Below, piece by piece: positions 28,301 through 37,827 of a DNA stretch of 64,000 nucleotides (positions within the stretch are counted from its first letter, which is position 1; each line of letters begins with the position of its first letter). The notes under the pieces are model-generated. The model saw nothing but the letters and a program-made list of their open reading frames with translations, was not told the DNA's origin and made no database searches. The position numbers and the translations under genes were made by a program. Origin of the DNA: Allobranchiibius sp. CTAmp26 (GTDB taxonomy: Bacteria; Actinomycetota; Actinomycetes; Actinomycetales; Dermatophilaceae); NCBI RefSeq assembly GCF_017565405.1, contig NZ_JAGEKR010000016.1, positions 62,001-126,000 of the forward strand, read 5' to 3'.

Positions 28301-29427
28301 ATCAGGCGCGGCACCGAGTGCACCGTGCCGATACCACCGGGGTTGGTGAGGCTGATGGTGGTACCCGCGTAGTCATCGATGGTGAGGGCGCCGGTGCGCG
28401 CCTTGCGCACCATCTCCTCGTACGCGCTCCAGAACTGCGCGAAGCTCATGGCCTCGGCGCCCTTGATGCTCGGCACCACGAGGGTGCGGCTGCCGTCGTC
28501 CTTCTTCAGGTCGATGGCCAGGCCGAAGTTGACGTGTCCGGGCTGCACGAGGACCGGCTTGCCCTTCTCGTCCTCACCGAGCGCGTTGTTCATCTCCGGG
28601 ACGACGTGCAGGGCCTTGACGATCGCCCAGCCGAGCAGGTGGGTGAAGCTGACCTTGCCGCCCCGGCTGCGCGCCAGGTGGTTGTTGATGACCGTGCGGT
28701 TGTCGATGAGGAGCTTGGCGGGGACGGCCCGGACGCTGGTCGCGGTCGGGACGTCCAGGCTCGCCTCCATGTTGGTGACGATGCGGGCCGAGACGCCGCG
28801 CAACGGGATGCGGGTGTCCTGCGCGGGCGCCGCCTCGGGCACCGTGTCGTTGACGGTGTCGCGTGCGATCGGCTGGGTGTTGGACAGTTCGGCCGAGCTC
28901 GGGTCCGGCGAGCTGTGCGCCTGGTGCTCGTTCGCGGCGTGGTCGCCGTCGGGGCGACCGTCCGGCTTCGGGTCGCGAGAGGGGATCTTCGCGCGCGCCT
29001 TGGACCGCTCGGCCGCGACCTCCTTGGCGGGCGTCGGCGCCTGGTCGGCGTCGGCGGCGGGCTTCGCGGCGGCGTCCCCACCGTTGCCCGCACCAGCCGG
29101 GCCACCGACGGCGGTCGCGGCGCCGGAGCCGGCCGTCGTACGGGACTGGGGGGTGGCTGCCTTCGTGGCCGACCCGTTGGACGTGCCGTTCGCCGAGGAC
29201 CCGTTGGCTGCGCCGTTCGGCGCGGAGCCGGAGCCGTTGGACGACGCGGCGCCCTCGCCCTTACCGCCGGAGGCGGGGCCGCCGCCTTCGGGCCGGTAGT
29301 CGGCGAAGAAGCTCCACCACGCCTTGTCGACGGAGTTCTTGTCCTTCAGATATTGCTGGTACAGATCGTCCACCAGCCACTCGTTCGGTCCGAACGTCGC
29401 GAGCGGGTCGGGAGACTGGGATGACAC
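25393..29427 (-). CDS. kgd: Multifunctional 2-oxoglutarate dehydrogenase/decarboxylase (E2-E1 fusion)
   Basis: A 1344-residue actinobacterial OdhA/Kgd enzyme for 2-oxoglutarate oxidation in the TCA cycle. The N-terminal 40 residues ([20 protein letters not shown]) match the E1 helix. A 160-residue Ser/Gly/Ala/Pro-rich linker follows, then an E2 succinyltransferase catalytic domain (about 215-450) with [13 protein letters not shown], but no lipoyl domain. The rest is E1: [31 protein letters not shown] with the thiamine diphosphate site near 742, and [12 protein letters not shown] at 29427 is chosen because AAAGAGGCG lies at proper spacing and the conserved N-terminus starts there. E3 is not local, and the neighbouring lpdA cannot serve. 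Confidence 0.95.
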   Translation of the reverse strand: MSSQSPDPLATFGPNEWLVDDLYQQYLKDKNSVDKAWWSFFADYRPEGGGPASGGKGEGAASSNGSGSAPNGAANGSSANGTSNGSATKAATPQSRTTAGSGAATAVGGPAGAGNGGDAAAKPAADADQAPTPAKEVAAERSKARAKIPSRDPKPDGRPDGDHAANEHQAHSSPDPSSAELSNTQPIARDTVNDTVPEAAPAQDTRIPLRGVSARIVTNMEASLDVPTATSVRAVPAKLLIDNRTVINNHLARSRGGKVSFTHLLGWAIVKALHVVPEMNNALGEDEKGKPVLVQPGHVNFGLAIDLKKDDGSRTLVVPSIKGAEAMSFAQFWSAYEEMVRKARTGALTIDDYAGTTISLTNPGGIGTVHSVPRLMKGAGAIIGAGALDYPAEWSGASLDTLNKNAVSKIMTLTSTYDHRVIQGAVSGEFLRVVSELLLGENDFYDEIFGALKVPYEPIRWIRDIDTSHDDDINKTARVQELIHAYRVRGHLMADTDPLEYKQRRHSDLDVTTHGLTLWDLDRTFPTGGFGGAPFLKLRKILGVLRDSYCRSIGIEYMHIQDPAQRKWIQDRVEVGYQKATTDEQLRILRRLNAAEAFETFLQTKYVGQKRFSLEGGESAIAMMDRILSHAADDDLDEVCIGMPHRGRLNVLANIAGKSYAQIFAEFEGTQDPKSVQGSGDVKYHLGTEGEFTSDTGRKIDVYLAANPSHLEAVDPVLEGIARAKQDRVNLAGSAYTVLPILMHGDAAFAGQGVVAETLNLSQLRGYRTGGTIHLVVNNQVGFTTAPSSSRSSTYSTDVARMVQAPIFHVNGDDPEACVQVAELAYDYRQAFHKDVVIDMICYRRRGHNEGDDPSMTQPLMYHLIEAKRSVRKLYTEALVGRGDITLEHAEEALRDYQKQLERAFTETKAAKQAASQSAPEAPSRSSAGTDAEGHGGLERPSAQEEDDTREDRSGYGTSVSESTLLKIGDTWVNPPEGFTVHPKLQKLMQRRADMVRNGGIDWAMGELAAFGSLLMEGVPVRLAGQDTRRGTFTQRHAVLVDKQNGNEWTPLRYLSDDQAWLWIYDSLLSEFAAMGFEYGYSVERPDALVLWEAQFGDFANGAQTIIDEFISSSEQKWTQRSSVVLLLPHGYEGQGPDHSSARIERFLTLFAEDNMTIAYPSTPASYFHLLRRQAFARPRRPLVVFTPKQLLRLKAAVSEPGDLTTGSFRPVIPDAKKLDGDKVTRVLLASARILYDLEAERERRGDETTAIVRVEQLAPLPVKEIAEAVAAYPNAELVWVQDEPKNQGAWPFMALNLPEELAELGETRGLRVVSRRASASPASGSSKRHQAQLAELLSGSFDR

Positions 29428-29604
29428 GCGGAATGCGCCTCTTTCGGGGGAGTACGGCGGGCAGTGAGCGTCCGTCAGGGGTGGAAACGACAACGGCTCC
29501 AGCCTAACGCGGGACGAGGGTGACCCGACGGCGTGGTCCACGCCTTGTGTTACAAGTCGATGCCGGCGCTCACCCCCGTCGTGTCGCGGGGCCGTGCGGG
29601 TGGG

Positions 29605-30417
29605 TCAGAGCACGTCCTTGCGCTGGTTGATCGCGCTGCCGACGACCGCCAGCACCAGGCCGTACGCCGTGAGGACGAGCGCGCCCGCCCACCAGCTGAA
29701 GGTGTCGGTGCCGCCGGGGAAGTTCGGATTCAGGATCGAGCTGGTGAGGTCGCCGGGCAGGTACTTCGGCGCCCACTTCCAATGCAAGAGGGTGGTGAAG
29801 AGCACGTTGAAGAGGATGTTGCCGATGAACGCCAGGCCGATGGCGATGAAGACCGCGGCGATCTGATTGCGGATCAGCATGCCGAAACCGAAGCCAAGCA
29901 GCGTCCAGACCACGAAGATCAGCAGCATCAGCGCGAGCGTCTGCTGCACGTCGGAGTTCCCGAGGAGGAGCCCCGAGTTGCGGAAGCTCTTGAGCGTGAT
30001 GGCGCCGCCGATGACCGAGGCGATGTCGTAGACGACGCCGTAGACGATGCCGACCACGATGATCGAGACGATCTTCGAGACCGTGATCGGCCAACGCTTC
30101 GGCTGCGCGAGCACCGTCGAGGTCCACGTCTTGTGGCGGAACTCCGAGGTGATCAGGATGACCCCGAGCGCGAGCGGGAAGAGCTGGGCGATCGTCGTGA
30201 CGAAGCCGGCCGAGTAGACCGAGGAGATCGAGGCCGAGTTCGCCGTGGCGAAGAGATGCTGCTGCGGATCGGAGCTCTGCTTCGCGCTGTCGGTGCCGAT
30301 CTGGAACGCCCACGCGAAGGAGATGAGCGCGCCCAGGAGGACGTCGCCGATCAGCAACCCCCACCACAGGCGCGTCGTGAAGATCTTGCGGATCTCTGCC
30401 TTGATCGCGCCCCCCAT
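29605..30417 (-). CDS. ABC-2 type transporter permease
   Basis: A 270-residue membrane protein with six hydrophobic segments. It starts MGGAIKAEIRKIFTTRLWWG, the usual cytoplasmic N-terminus of ABC-2 permeases, and has ITSEFRHKTWTSTVLAQPKR, the conserved loop that contacts the ATPase. The ATG shares one base with the stop of the preceding ATPase gene. The substrate is unknown; such pairs export lipids, drugs or bacteriocin-like peptides. Confidence 0.9.
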   Translation of the reverse strand: MGGAIKAEIRKIFTTRLWWGLLIGDVLLGALISFAWAFQIGTDSAKQSSDPQQHLFATANSASISSVYSAGFVTTIAQLFPLALGVILITSEFRHKTWTSTVLAQPKRWPITVSKIVSIIVVGIVYGVVYDIASVIGGAITLKSFRNSGLLLGNSDVQQTLALMLLIFVVWTLLGFGFGMLIRNQIAAVFIAIGLAFIGNILFNVLFTTLLHWKWAPKYLPGDLTSSILNPNFPGGTDTFSWWAGALVLTAYGLVLAVVGSAINQRKDVL

Positions 30418-31418
30418 CAGCGGGCACCCCCCTCGGTTGCCTGCGGCCCGGCGGGTGCCGGCGTACCACCCGGGCCTGCGCCCAGGTTGCGATTGGTGTT
30501 CTCAGTCAGTTGGAAGAACAGGTCCTCCAGGTCGGCGCGCTCGGCGCGTAGCTCGTGGACGGGCACCCCGGCGGAGAACGCCGCGTCGCCCACCTGGATC
30601 AGGTCGTCGGTCGACACGGCGTACCGGCCCTCGGGCAGCGCCTCGACCTGCAGCCCGGCCCGGCGCAGCGCCTCGGTGAGGCGGTCGCCGCTCGGTGTCC
30701 GTACGACGACCCGGGCCTGACCGCGCAGCTCGCCGATGGTGCCCTGCCGCACGAACTGGCCGTTGGCGATGATCACGACGTCGTCGACCGTCTGCTCGAC
30801 CTCGCTCAGCATGTGGCTGGAGATGAGCACCGTCTTGCCCTGGCCCGCCAGGTGGCGCAGGAAGCCGCGCAACCACCGGATGCCCTCGGGGTCCAGGCCG
30901 TTGGCGGGCTCGTCGAGGATCAGCACCTGCGGATCGCCGAGCAGCGCCGCGGCGAGCCCGAGGCGCTGCCGCATGCCCATCGAGTACCCGCCGGCCCGCT
31001 TCTTCGCGGCGGCCGGGATGCCCACCAGCTCCAGCATCTCGTCGACGCGCTTGTCGCTGAATCCGCCGGCGGCGGCGATCACCCGCAGGTGGTCCCGCCC
31101 GCTGCGGCCGGGGTGGAAGTTGGTGGCCTCGAGCGCGGCGCCCACGGTGTGCAGGGGGTGCGGCAGGTCGGCGTACTTGCGACCGCCGATCGTCGCGGTG
31201 CCGGAGGTCGGATTGATGAGCCCCAGCGCCATCCGCAGAGTCGTGGTCTTGCCCGCGCCGTTGGGCCCGAGGAAACCGGTGATCCGGCCCGGCTCGACCG
31301 AGAAGCTCAGGTCATCGACGGCCTTGAAGTTGCCGAAGGACTTGGTGAGGTTGCTGATCTGCACCGGCGCGCCGGGATCGCTCCCCGCGGCAGACGGTCG
31401 TACGGAACTGGCTGACAC
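30417..31418 (-). CDS. ABC transporter ATP-binding protein (ABC-2 exporter)
   Basis: A 333-residue ATPase of the CcmA/DrrA-like group. Walker A is GPNGAGKTTT near residue 50, the signature MGMRQRLGLAAALLG is near 150, Walker B LILDEPANGLDPEG follows, and the H-loop is ISSHML. A C-terminal extension of about 100 residues (RVVVRTPSGDRLTEALRRAG) is typical of exporters in this group. GTG at 31418 is preceded by GGGAGAGGGACC. It overlaps the permease gene by one base. It diverges from the CNNM-family pair. Confidence 0.92.
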   Translation of the reverse strand: MSASSVRPSAAGSDPGAPVQISNLTKSFGNFKAVDDLSFSVEPGRITGFLGPNGAGKTTTLRMALGLINPTSGTATIGGRKYADLPHPLHTVGAALEATNFHPGRSGRDHLRVIAAAGGFSDKRVDEMLELVGIPAAAKKRAGGYSMGMRQRLGLAAALLGDPQVLILDEPANGLDPEGIRWLRGFLRHLAGQGKTVLISSHMLSEVEQTVDDVVIIANGQFVRQGTIGELRGQARVVVRTPSGDRLTEALRRAGLQVEALPEGRYAVSTDDLIQVGDAAFSAGVPVHELRAERADLEDLFFQLTENTNRNLGAGPGGTPAPAGPQATEGGAR

Positions 31419-31621
31419 GGTCCCTCTCCCCTTCGTCGCTACGTGACATCGTTCCCGATCCGGCGCCGCTGCCCGACGATGTTGCGTTGGGTGCAGGCGT
31501 CCATCCGCGCGCGATTCCTCGCGGCGCAGACCTGCCGCCATCATCGAGCATCCCGCCGAGCGGCGGGTGCAGGAGTGGTCAACGGCGCGCCGGACGGCGT
31601 TCGTCGTGGAAGATGGTCCCG

Positions 31622-32956
31622 ATGACTCAGTGGCTCCTGGTGTTCGCCGGCGTGGTGCTGACCCTCGGCACCGCGCTCTTCGTCGCTGCCGAATTCTCCC
31701 TGGTGGCCCTCGACCGTCCGACCGTGCAGCGGGCCGTCGACGAGGGTGACTCCCGGGCGGGAGTGGTGCTCGCGTCGCTGCGGCACCTGTCGACCCAGCT
31801 GTCGGCCGCGCAGGTGGGCATCACCATCACCACCCTGGTGCTGGGCTTCATCGTGGAGCCGTCGCTGGGGGCGTTGCTGCGGACGCCGCTTCGCGGGCTC
31901 GGGGTGGACGGCAGCGGCGCGGGGGCGGTGTCCGCGATCGTCGCGCTGATCATCGCCACCCTCTTCTCGATGATCGTCGGAGAGCTAGTGCCCCAGTTCC
32001 TCGGCTTCTCCGATCCGCTGCGGGTGGCCAAGGTGGTGGCCCGCCCGGTGCGGGCCTTCGCCCTCGTCGTACGCCCCCTGATCGTCCTGCTCAACGGCTC
32101 GGCCAACGCCTTGTTGCGTCTGGTGGGTGTGCAGCCGCAGGAGGAGCTGAGCGCGGCGCGTACGCCGCAGGAGCTGGCCTCGATGGTGCGCCGGTCCGCC
32201 GAGGCCGGAGTGCTGGAGGAGGGCACGGCCCGCCTGCTCACCCGGTCGCTGGACTTCGGCGAGCGGGTGGCCGCCGACGTGATGAGCCCCCGGGTGCGCT
32301 GCGCGTCCGTGTCGCGGACGGCGTCCGCGGCCGACGTGGTGGAGATGGCACGGACGACCGGACACTCCAGATTCCCCGTCCTGGGGCACGACTGGGACGA
32401 CGTCGACGGCGTCGTGCACGTGAAGAAGGCCATCGCCGTGCCGCCCGAACGCCGCGACGACGTACCGGTCACCGCGTTGATGATCGAGCCCGTGCTCGTG
32501 CCCGAGACGATCACGCTGGACCCCTTGCTGCTGTTGCTGCGCGCGAGCGGTTTCCAGCTGGCGATCGTGGTCGACGAGTACGGCGGCACCAGCGGTGTCG
32601 TGACCCTCGAGGACGTCATCGAGGAGATCGTCGGCGAGGTCAGCGACGAGCACGACCGGGTCAGCGACCCGAGCAGGCTGCTCCCGGACGGGTCGTGGAC
32701 GGTCCCCGGGTTGTGGCGCCCCGACGAGGTGCACGAGCGGATCGGCGCCGACGTCCCCGACGGGCCGTCGTACGAGACGATGGGCGGCTTCGTGATGGCC
32801 CGGGTCGGCCGCGTGCCGGTCGTCGGCGACGAGGTGCAACTTCCCGGCTGGGTGGTGCGGGTGGTGTCGATGGACGGGCGGCGGGTGGACCGTCTGCGGC
32901 TCTCGCCCTTGCTGTCCGAGGACTCGACGGCGTCGAGCAGGGAGGTCGCACCGTGA
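31622..32956 (+). CDS. CNNM/HlyC-CorC family membrane protein
   Basis: A 444-residue protein with a DUF21 transmembrane domain (residues 1-200; starts MTQWLLVFAGVVLTLGTALF and includes QVGITITTLVLGF), a CBS pair (about 215-335; MSPRVRCASVSRTA and EYGGTSGVVTLEDVIEEIVG) and a C-terminal CorC_HlyC domain. CNNM/CorC proteins are magnesium transport or efflux proteins; the hemolysin name is historical. ATG at 31622 has GGAAG nine bases upstream and is preferred to ATG at 31613. The end overlaps its paralogue by four bases. Confidence 0.92.
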   Translation: MTQWLLVFAGVVLTLGTALFVAAEFSLVALDRPTVQRAVDEGDSRAGVVLASLRHLSTQLSAAQVGITITTLVLGFIVEPSLGALLRTPLRGLGVDGSGAGAVSAIVALIIATLFSMIVGELVPQFLGFSDPLRVAKVVARPVRAFALVVRPLIVLLNGSANALLRLVGVQPQEELSAARTPQELASMVRRSAEAGVLEEGTARLLTRSLDFGERVAADVMSPRVRCASVSRTASAADVVEMARTTGHSRFPVLGHDWDDVDGVVHVKKAIAVPPERRDDVPVTALMIEPVLVPETITLDPLLLLLRASGFQLAIVVDEYGGTSGVVTLEDVIEEIVGEVSDEHDRVSDPSRLLPDGSWTVPGLWRPDEVHERIGADVPDGPSYETMGGFVMARVGRVPVVGDEVQLPGWVVRVVSMDGRRVDRLRLSPLLSEDSTASSREVAP

Positions 32957-33996
32957 ACCTATGGCTGTCCTTGATCTTCCTGCTCGGCAACGCCTTCTTC
33001 GTGGGCGCCGAGTTCTCGGTGATGGCGGCGCGGCGCTCGCAGCTGGAGCCGATGGCCGCCGCAGGCTCCAAGCGGGCGCGCGCGAGCCTGCAGGCACTGG
33101 AGCAGGTCTCGTCCCTTCTGGCCTGCGCGCAGCTCGGCATCACCGTGTGCTCAGTGCTGCTGGGTGCGGTCGCCGAGGGCGCGGTGCACCATCTGATCGC
33201 CGGGCCGTTGGAGTCGGTGGGCGTCCCGGAAGCGGGGTCCGAGATCGTCGCGCTGGTCCTCGCGCTGCTGATCGTGGCCTATCTGCACGTCGTGCTCGGC
33301 GAGATGGTGCCGAAGAACCTGGCCATCGCGGGGCCGGATCGTGCGGCGCTGTTGCTCGCGCCCGCTCTGCTGGCCGTGACCCAGGTGCTGCGCCCGGTGA
33401 TCCGCGCCGTCGAATCGGTGTCGAAGTTCATCGTGCGGCGCTTCGGCATCGAGCCGAAGGACGAGATGCCCTCGACGTTCTCGGCCGAGGAGGTGCAGTT
33501 GATCGTCCAGGAGTCGCACCGGGAGGGGCTGCTGGCGGCGCAGCAGCAGCGGCGGGTGCAGGGTGCACTGGAGTTCAGCGACCGGGTGGCGGCCGACGTC
33601 GCCGTACCCCTCGACGAGCTGGAGACGGTCCCGGTCGGCATCACGCCCGCGCAGTTGGAGCGGCTGGTCGCCACGCGCGGCTACTCCCGCTATCCCGTGC
33701 TCGACCGCTCAGGCGTGATCGCGGGGTACCTGCACCTGAAGGACGTGCTCTACGCGCGCGACGAGGCGTACGACGAACCGGTGCCGCCCAAGCGGATCCG
33801 CCGCCTCGCGACGGTGCGCCGCCAGGACGAGGTCGAGGACGTCCTGCTCACGATGCAGCGCAGCGGCAGCCACGTGGCGCGAGTGGTCGACGACCTCGGC
33901 ACCGCGACCGGGGTGGTGTTCCTGGAGGACGTGCTGGAGGAGCTGGTGGGCGAGGTCGACGACGCGACCCAGCGCCGCCCGGTCGCCCGCCGCTGA
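32953..33996 (+). CDS. CNNM family membrane protein lacking the CorC domain (paralogue)
   Basis: A 347-residue protein. A DUF21 domain (MNLWLSLIFLLGNAFFVGAEF, LACAQLGITVCSVLLG) is followed by two CBS motifs (YSRYPVLDRSGVIAGYLHLKD and ATGVVFLEDVLEELVGEV). It stops just after the second CBS domain, so the C-terminal CorC_HlyC domain of its upstream neighbour is missing. Tandem pairs of this kind, one full-length and one short, are common in Actinobacteria and may form heteromers. The GTG start overlaps the previous stop (GTGA). A 70-bp palindrome follows. Confidence 0.92.
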   Translation: MNLWLSLIFLLGNAFFVGAEFSVMAARRSQLEPMAAAGSKRARASLQALEQVSSLLACAQLGITVCSVLLGAVAEGAVHHLIAGPLESVGVPEAGSEIVALVLALLIVAYLHVVLGEMVPKNLAIAGPDRAALLLAPALLAVTQVLRPVIRAVESVSKFIVRRFGIEPKDEMPSTFSAEEVQLIVQESHREGLLAAQQQRRVQGALEFSDRVAADVAVPLDELETVPVGITPAQLERLVATRGYSRYPVLDRSGVIAGYLHLKDVLYARDEAYDEPVPPKRIRRLATVRRQDEVEDVLLTMQRSGSHVARVVDDLGTATGVVFLEDVLEELVGEVDDATQRRPVARR

Positions 33997-34011
33997 CGCA
34001 CTCCTGCCCGC

Positions 34012-34081
34012 CGAGTGGCATACATATCTATCGAGTGGCGTACCTACGTGTATGCCACTCGACACATATGTATGCCACTCG
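34012..34081. repeat. 70-bp palindromic repeat, family A, copy 2
   Basis: The outer arms CGAGTGGCATACATAT and ATATGTATGCCACTCG are identical to those at 5313-5382. The inner arms TCGAGTGGCGTAC and GTATGCCACTCGA lie around a CTACGT centre. Length and layout are the same as copy 1. It sits between convergent genes (stops at 33996 and 34097). Confidence 0.88.
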
Positions 34082-34096
34082 GTGGTGTGGGAGGCC

Positions 34097-35392
34097 CTAG
34101 CGGGAGTCGACGATACGGCGCATCTTGCCCACCGACCGTTCGATGGTGTCGGGGTCGACCACCTCGACGCGCACGCTGACCCCGATCCGTTCCTTGATGG
34201 CCGAACGGAGGTCCGCACCGGCGCGGGACGCGCGATCGGCGGGGGCGTCGGCCAGCCGCTCCACGCGTACGACGAGTTCGTCCATCCGCTCGGGGCGAGT
34301 GAGGACGCACTGGAAGTGCGGGCTGAGCGACGGCGTCGCGAGCACCAGTTCCTCGATCTGCGTCGGGAAGAGGTTCACCCCGCGCACGATCATCAGGTCG
34401 TCGGACCGGCCGGTGATCTTCTCGATACGCCGCATCGGCCGGGCCGTCCCGGGCAGCAGTCGGGTCAGGTCACGGGTGCGGTAGCGCATGATCGGCATCG
34501 CCTGCTTGGTGAGCGACGTGATGACCAGCTCACCGACCTGCCCGTCCGGCAGCACCTCGTCGGTGATCGGATCGACGATCTCGGGGTAGAAATGGTCCTC
34601 CCAGAGATGCAGCCCGTCCTTGGTCTCCACGCACTCCATCGCCACGCCCGGGCCCATCAGCTCCGACAGGCCGTAGATGTCGACCGCGTCGATCCCGACC
34701 CGCCGTTCGAGCTCCTCGCGCATCTGCTGGGTCCAGGGCTCGGCACCGAAGATGCCCACCTGCAGTGAGGATTCGCGCGGGTCGATGCCCTGGCGCTCCA
34801 TCTCGTCGGCGATGACCAGCATGTAGCTCGGCGTCACCATGATCACGTCGGGTCGGAAGTCTCGGATCAGCGTCACCTGCCGCTGGGTCATGCCCCCGGA
34901 CACCGGTACGACGGTCGCGCCCAGGGCCTCCGCGCCGTAGTGGGCGCCGAGCCCGCCGGTGAACAGGCCGTACCCGTAGGCGACGTGGATGATGTCGCCG
35001 GCCCGGCCGCCGCCCGCGCGGATGGATCGCGCCATGAGGCTCGACCAGGTGGTGATGTCCTCTGCGGTGTACCCGACAACGGTGGGCCGACCCGTCGTCC
35101 CCGAGGATGCGTGCACCCGTGACACCTGCTCGCGTGGCACGGCGAACATCCCGAACGGGTAGTTGTCGCGCAGGTCGGCCTTGGTGGTGAAGGGGAGCCG
35201 CGCGAGGTCGGACAGATCGCGTACGTCGTCCGGGTGGGCGCGGACGGCCTCGAACGCTGCGCGGTAGTGCGGGACGTTGTCGTACGCGTGCCGCACCGAC
35301 CACTGCAGCCGGGTCAGTTGCAGTGCCCGCAACTCATCGACGCCGACGCGTTCGATGGGGTCGAGCGTGTCCCGCGCGGGCGTGCGATCCAT
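34097..35392 (-). CDS. paaK: Phenylacetate-CoA ligase
   Basis: A 431-residue adenylate-forming enzyme that activates phenylacetate to phenylacetyl-CoA, the entry step of the aerobic pathway. The AMP-binding loop is ASSGTTGRPTVVGYT near residue 95. YGLSELMGPGVAMEC and RTRDLTRLLPG are the later adenylation motifs, and GVNLFPTQIEELV opens the C-terminal domain. Length is normal. It is the last gene of the minus-strand paaABCDE-K unit, starting nine bases after the paaE stop. The following convergent junction holds a family A palindrome. Confidence 0.95.
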   Translation of the reverse strand: MDRTPARDTLDPIERVGVDELRALQLTRLQWSVRHAYDNVPHYRAAFEAVRAHPDDVRDLSDLARLPFTTKADLRDNYPFGMFAVPREQVSRVHASSGTTGRPTVVGYTAEDITTWSSLMARSIRAGGGRAGDIIHVAYGYGLFTGGLGAHYGAEALGATVVPVSGGMTQRQVTLIRDFRPDVIMVTPSYMLVIADEMERQGIDPRESSLQVGIFGAEPWTQQMREELERRVGIDAVDIYGLSELMGPGVAMECVETKDGLHLWEDHFYPEIVDPITDEVLPDGQVGELVITSLTKQAMPIMRYRTRDLTRLLPGTARPMRRIEKITGRSDDLMIVRGVNLFPTQIEELVLATPSLSPHFQCVLTRPERMDELVVRVERLADAPADRASRAGADLRSAIKERIGVSVRVEVVDPDTIERSVGKMRRIVDSR

Positions 35393-35401
35393 CGCGACTC
35401 C

Positions 35402-36448
35402 TCAGCCGTCGTAGTCGACCGTCAACCGGTCGCTGGTCGGAATCGCCTGACAGGTCAACACATATCCGGCATCGACCTCCTCAGGTTCGAGGGCGTAGTT
35501 GCGCAGCATCCGCACCGACCCGTCAGTGACCTTGGCACGGCAGGTGCCGCACACGCCGCCCTTGCAGGCGAACGGCAGGTCGGGACGCACCTTCTGTCCG
35601 GCGTCCAGCACCGGCGTGTCGGTCGGCACGGTCACCAGACTGCTGCGGCCCTCCAACACGATCGTCGCCTGTGCGCCGTCGACCGGCGCGGCGTCCGTGT
35701 GGGTGGCCTCGACCGGCGGCACGTCGCCGACCCAGAAGAGCTCGCGGTGGATGCGTTCGCGCGGTACGTCACGACCGGTGAGGACGTCGTACGCCGCCTC
35801 GACCATCCCCAGCGGTCCGCACAGCCACCAGTGGTCCACCGACGGGACGTCGACGGTGCCGGCGAGGACGGCCGTGAGTCGCTCCACGTCGATCCGACCG
35901 CCGAAGAGCTCGACCTCCTGCGGCTCGCGCGAGAGCACGTGGACGATCTGCATCCGGGTGGGGTGGGCGTCCTTGCAGTCGGCGATCTCGTCGGCGAACA
36001 TCACCGAGTCGGTCTGCCGGTTGCCGTAGAGCAGGGTCACGGTCGAGGCGTCGTCGGCCTCCAGCACTGACCGCGCGATCGACATCATCGGGGTGATGCC
36101 CGAGCCGGCGGCGATCAGCACGTGACGAGCTGGTGTCGTGAGATCGGGCACGAATCGGCCTGTGGGCGTTTGTACTTCGAGACTGTCACCGGCGCGTACG
36201 TCGTGCACGAGCCAACTGCTGACCGCCCCGCCTGCGACCTCACGCACTCCGATCCGCGGCGCCTCACCGCTCGCGGCGCAGATGGAGTAGGAGCGCCTCT
36301 CCTCACCGCGGCGCACGGTCAGGCTCTGCCCGGGCGCGAAGCGGAAGTCGTCGGCGAGCGCGGGCGGCACCGCGAAGGTGAGCGCTGTCGAGTCGTCGGT
36401 GAGCTGCTCGACGTGCTGCACGGTGAGCGCGTGGAAGTCGGTCCTCAT
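35402..36448 (-). CDS. paaE: Phenylacetyl-CoA epoxidase, ferredoxin reductase subunit
   Basis: A 348-residue electron-transfer subunit that passes NADPH electrons to the di-iron epoxidase. The FAD site is RRSYSICAASG, and the NAD(P) site begins HVLIAAGSGITPMMS. The C-terminal plant-type 2Fe-2S domain has CKGGVCGTCRAKV and a distant fourth Cys in VLTCQAIP. Order and length match PaaE. The start overlaps the paaD stop by four bases. Confidence 0.95.
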   Translation of the reverse strand: MRTDFHALTVQHVEQLTDDSTALTFAVPPALADDFRFAPGQSLTVRRGEERRSYSICAASGEAPRIGVREVAGGAVSSWLVHDVRAGDSLEVQTPTGRFVPDLTTPARHVLIAAGSGITPMMSIARSVLEADDASTVTLLYGNRQTDSVMFADEIADCKDAHPTRMQIVHVLSREPQEVELFGGRIDVERLTAVLAGTVDVPSVDHWWLCGPLGMVEAAYDVLTGRDVPRERIHRELFWVGDVPPVEATHTDAAPVDGAQATIVLEGRSSLVTVPTDTPVLDAGQKVRPDLPFACKGGVCGTCRAKVTDGSVRMLRNYALEPEEVDAGYVLTCQAIPTSDRLTVDYDG

Positions 36449-36963
36449 ATCGCCTTCACTGCTTCAAAGGGCTCGCCGCACGTGTGACAACGATGCAGCG
36501 AGCGACACGCTGTCGCACCGAATGCGGCGGTGTGGGAGGTGCTCGCAGATCCGCAGTGCGGGCACGGCGCGCTGGTGGGAAGTCCGAGCGTCACCGGCAC
36601 CGGACCGGTGCCGGTCCATGCGGCTCCGGGGGGTGCGATCCCTGCGGCGCGCAGCTTGCCACGGCCCTCCTCGGTGATCCAGTCGCTGGTCCAAGCCGGC
36701 GCGAGTTGCGTTGCCACCTGGACGTTCTCGTATCCCGCAGCCTCGAGTCGACGGCGTACGTCGAGCCCGATCTCGCGCATCGCCGGGCACCCCGAGTAGG
36801 TCGGTGTGATGGTGGCGACGACGCGGTCCTCGAGTTCCTGGACGTCGCGCAGGATCCCCAGGTCGGCCAGGGTCAGCATCGGCAGCTCGGGGTCGGGAGT
36901 CTGCGCGGCCGCCGCCCACGCCGCACCGTGTGTCGTGGCCGAGCTGGCGGCCGCGGTCACCAT
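36445..36963 (-). CDS. paaD: Phenylacetyl-CoA epoxidase-associated protein PaaD (MIP18/DUF59 family)
   Basis: A 172-residue protein. An N-terminal Ala-rich stretch of about 28 residues precedes a DUF59 domain (PMLTLADLGILRDVQ, TPTYSGCPAMREIGLDV with its conserved Cys). The C-terminus has a four-Cys metal site: CPHCGS and CHTCGEPF. PaaD proteins are thought to help assemble the iron centre of the epoxidase. The start overlaps the last seven bases of paaC. Confidence 0.93.
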   Translation of the reverse strand: MVTAAASSATTHGAAWAAAAQTPDPELPMLTLADLGILRDVQELEDRVVATITPTYSGCPAMREIGLDVRRRLEAAGYENVQVATQLAPAWTSDWITEEGRGKLRAAGIAPPGAAWTGTGPVPVTLGLPTSAPCPHCGSASTSHTAAFGATACRSLHRCHTCGEPFEAVKAI

Positions 36964-37817
36964 GTCGCCTCCGGGTCGGCCCGGGCGACGCTCTGCAGCT
37001 CGGCGAGGAGATATCCGAGCGCCTCGGTGTGGATGCCGTCCCGGCCGGTGCGACCGTCGACGGCACCGACGGTGTGGGCGTCCTCGGGGATGCGCAGCGT
37101 GGCGGTCTCGAAGACACCCGCGAGCACGTCGAGCACCTGCGCCTCTGGCGGTTCAACGCCCAACGCCGACTGCGCGGCGCAGTGCCGCCACAGCTCGGGC
37201 ACCACCGGCCAGACACGATCGAGCGCCGCCGCCGCCCTGTCGTGTGACAGGGGAGTGCCGTCGCCCAGCCGCACGACCCAGCCCGCGGCGTAGTCGCGGT
37301 GGTAGCGCAATTCCTTGACCCCCTTGGCGGCGATGGCGGCGAGCACCGGGTCGGCGACCAACTGCACCTGCTCGAACAGCGCGAGACGCCAGGTGCTGAA
37401 GACCATCAGGCGCACCACGAGCTGGGCGAAGTCGTCGTCGACGGGCTCGACGAGCCGCACATTGCGGAAGTCCTGCGCATCACGGAAGTAGGCGAGCTCG
37501 TCCTCGCTGCGGCCGAGGATCGTGCCCGCCCGGGCCAGCAGCATCCGCGCCTGACCGAGCAGGTCGAGAGCGACGTTGGCGACGGCGGTCTCCTCCTCCA
37601 GCTCGGGCAGCCGGGTGACCCACTGCTGCAGCCGGTGCGACATCACGAGGGCGTCGTCGCCGAGCATCAGGCAGTACGCCGCGAGCGCGTCGGCGTCCAG
37701 CTCGGGGGGCACGGTGGTGTCGATGCCCTCGAGAGCGTCCGTGAACCCGGTGCCGAACGCCCAGCGTTCGTCGCCGGTGTGGACGTCGGCGAGCGCGTCA
37801 TAGAGGTGATCGGTCAT
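36957..37817 (-). CDS. paaC: Phenylacetyl-CoA epoxidase, structural subunit
   Basis: A 286-residue ferritin-like subunit that pairs with PaaA in the ring-1,2-epoxidase. Helical segments include AYCLMLGDDALVMSHRL, VANVALDLLGQARML, and KELRYHRDYAAGWVVRLGDG. The full metal ligand set of PaaA is not retained, as is known for PaaC, which is structural. ATG at 37817; ten bases separate it from paaB. Its length is slightly above the E. coli protein. Confidence 0.94.
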   Translation of the reverse strand: MTDHLYDALADVHTGDERWAFGTGFTDALEGIDTTVPPELDADALAAYCLMLGDDALVMSHRLQQWVTRLPELEEETAVANVALDLLGQARMLLARAGTILGRSEDELAYFRDAQDFRNVRLVEPVDDDFAQLVVRLMVFSTWRLALFEQVQLVADPVLAAIAAKGVKELRYHRDYAAGWVVRLGDGTPLSHDRAAAALDRVWPVVPELWRHCAAQSALGVEPPEAQVLDVLAGVFETATLRIPEDAHTVGAVDGRTGRDGIHTEALGYLLAELQSVARADPEATW

Positions 37818-37827
37818 CGCAGCCTCG

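Noticed and set aside
25393-29427. Several plus-strand open frames of up to 770 codons opposite kgd.
   Set aside because: They are His/Arg/Val-rich mirror translations of a well-conserved gene with no domains or ribosome sites.
29428-29604. A possible additional small gene between kgd and the ABC-2 permease.
   Set aside because: No frame has a credible start with a ribosome site or recognisable sequence; it is most likely the kgd promoter region.
30417-31418. The ABC-2 exporter pair as a bacteriocin or antibiotic export system.
   Set aside because: There is no precursor peptide, modification enzyme or immunity gene nearby.
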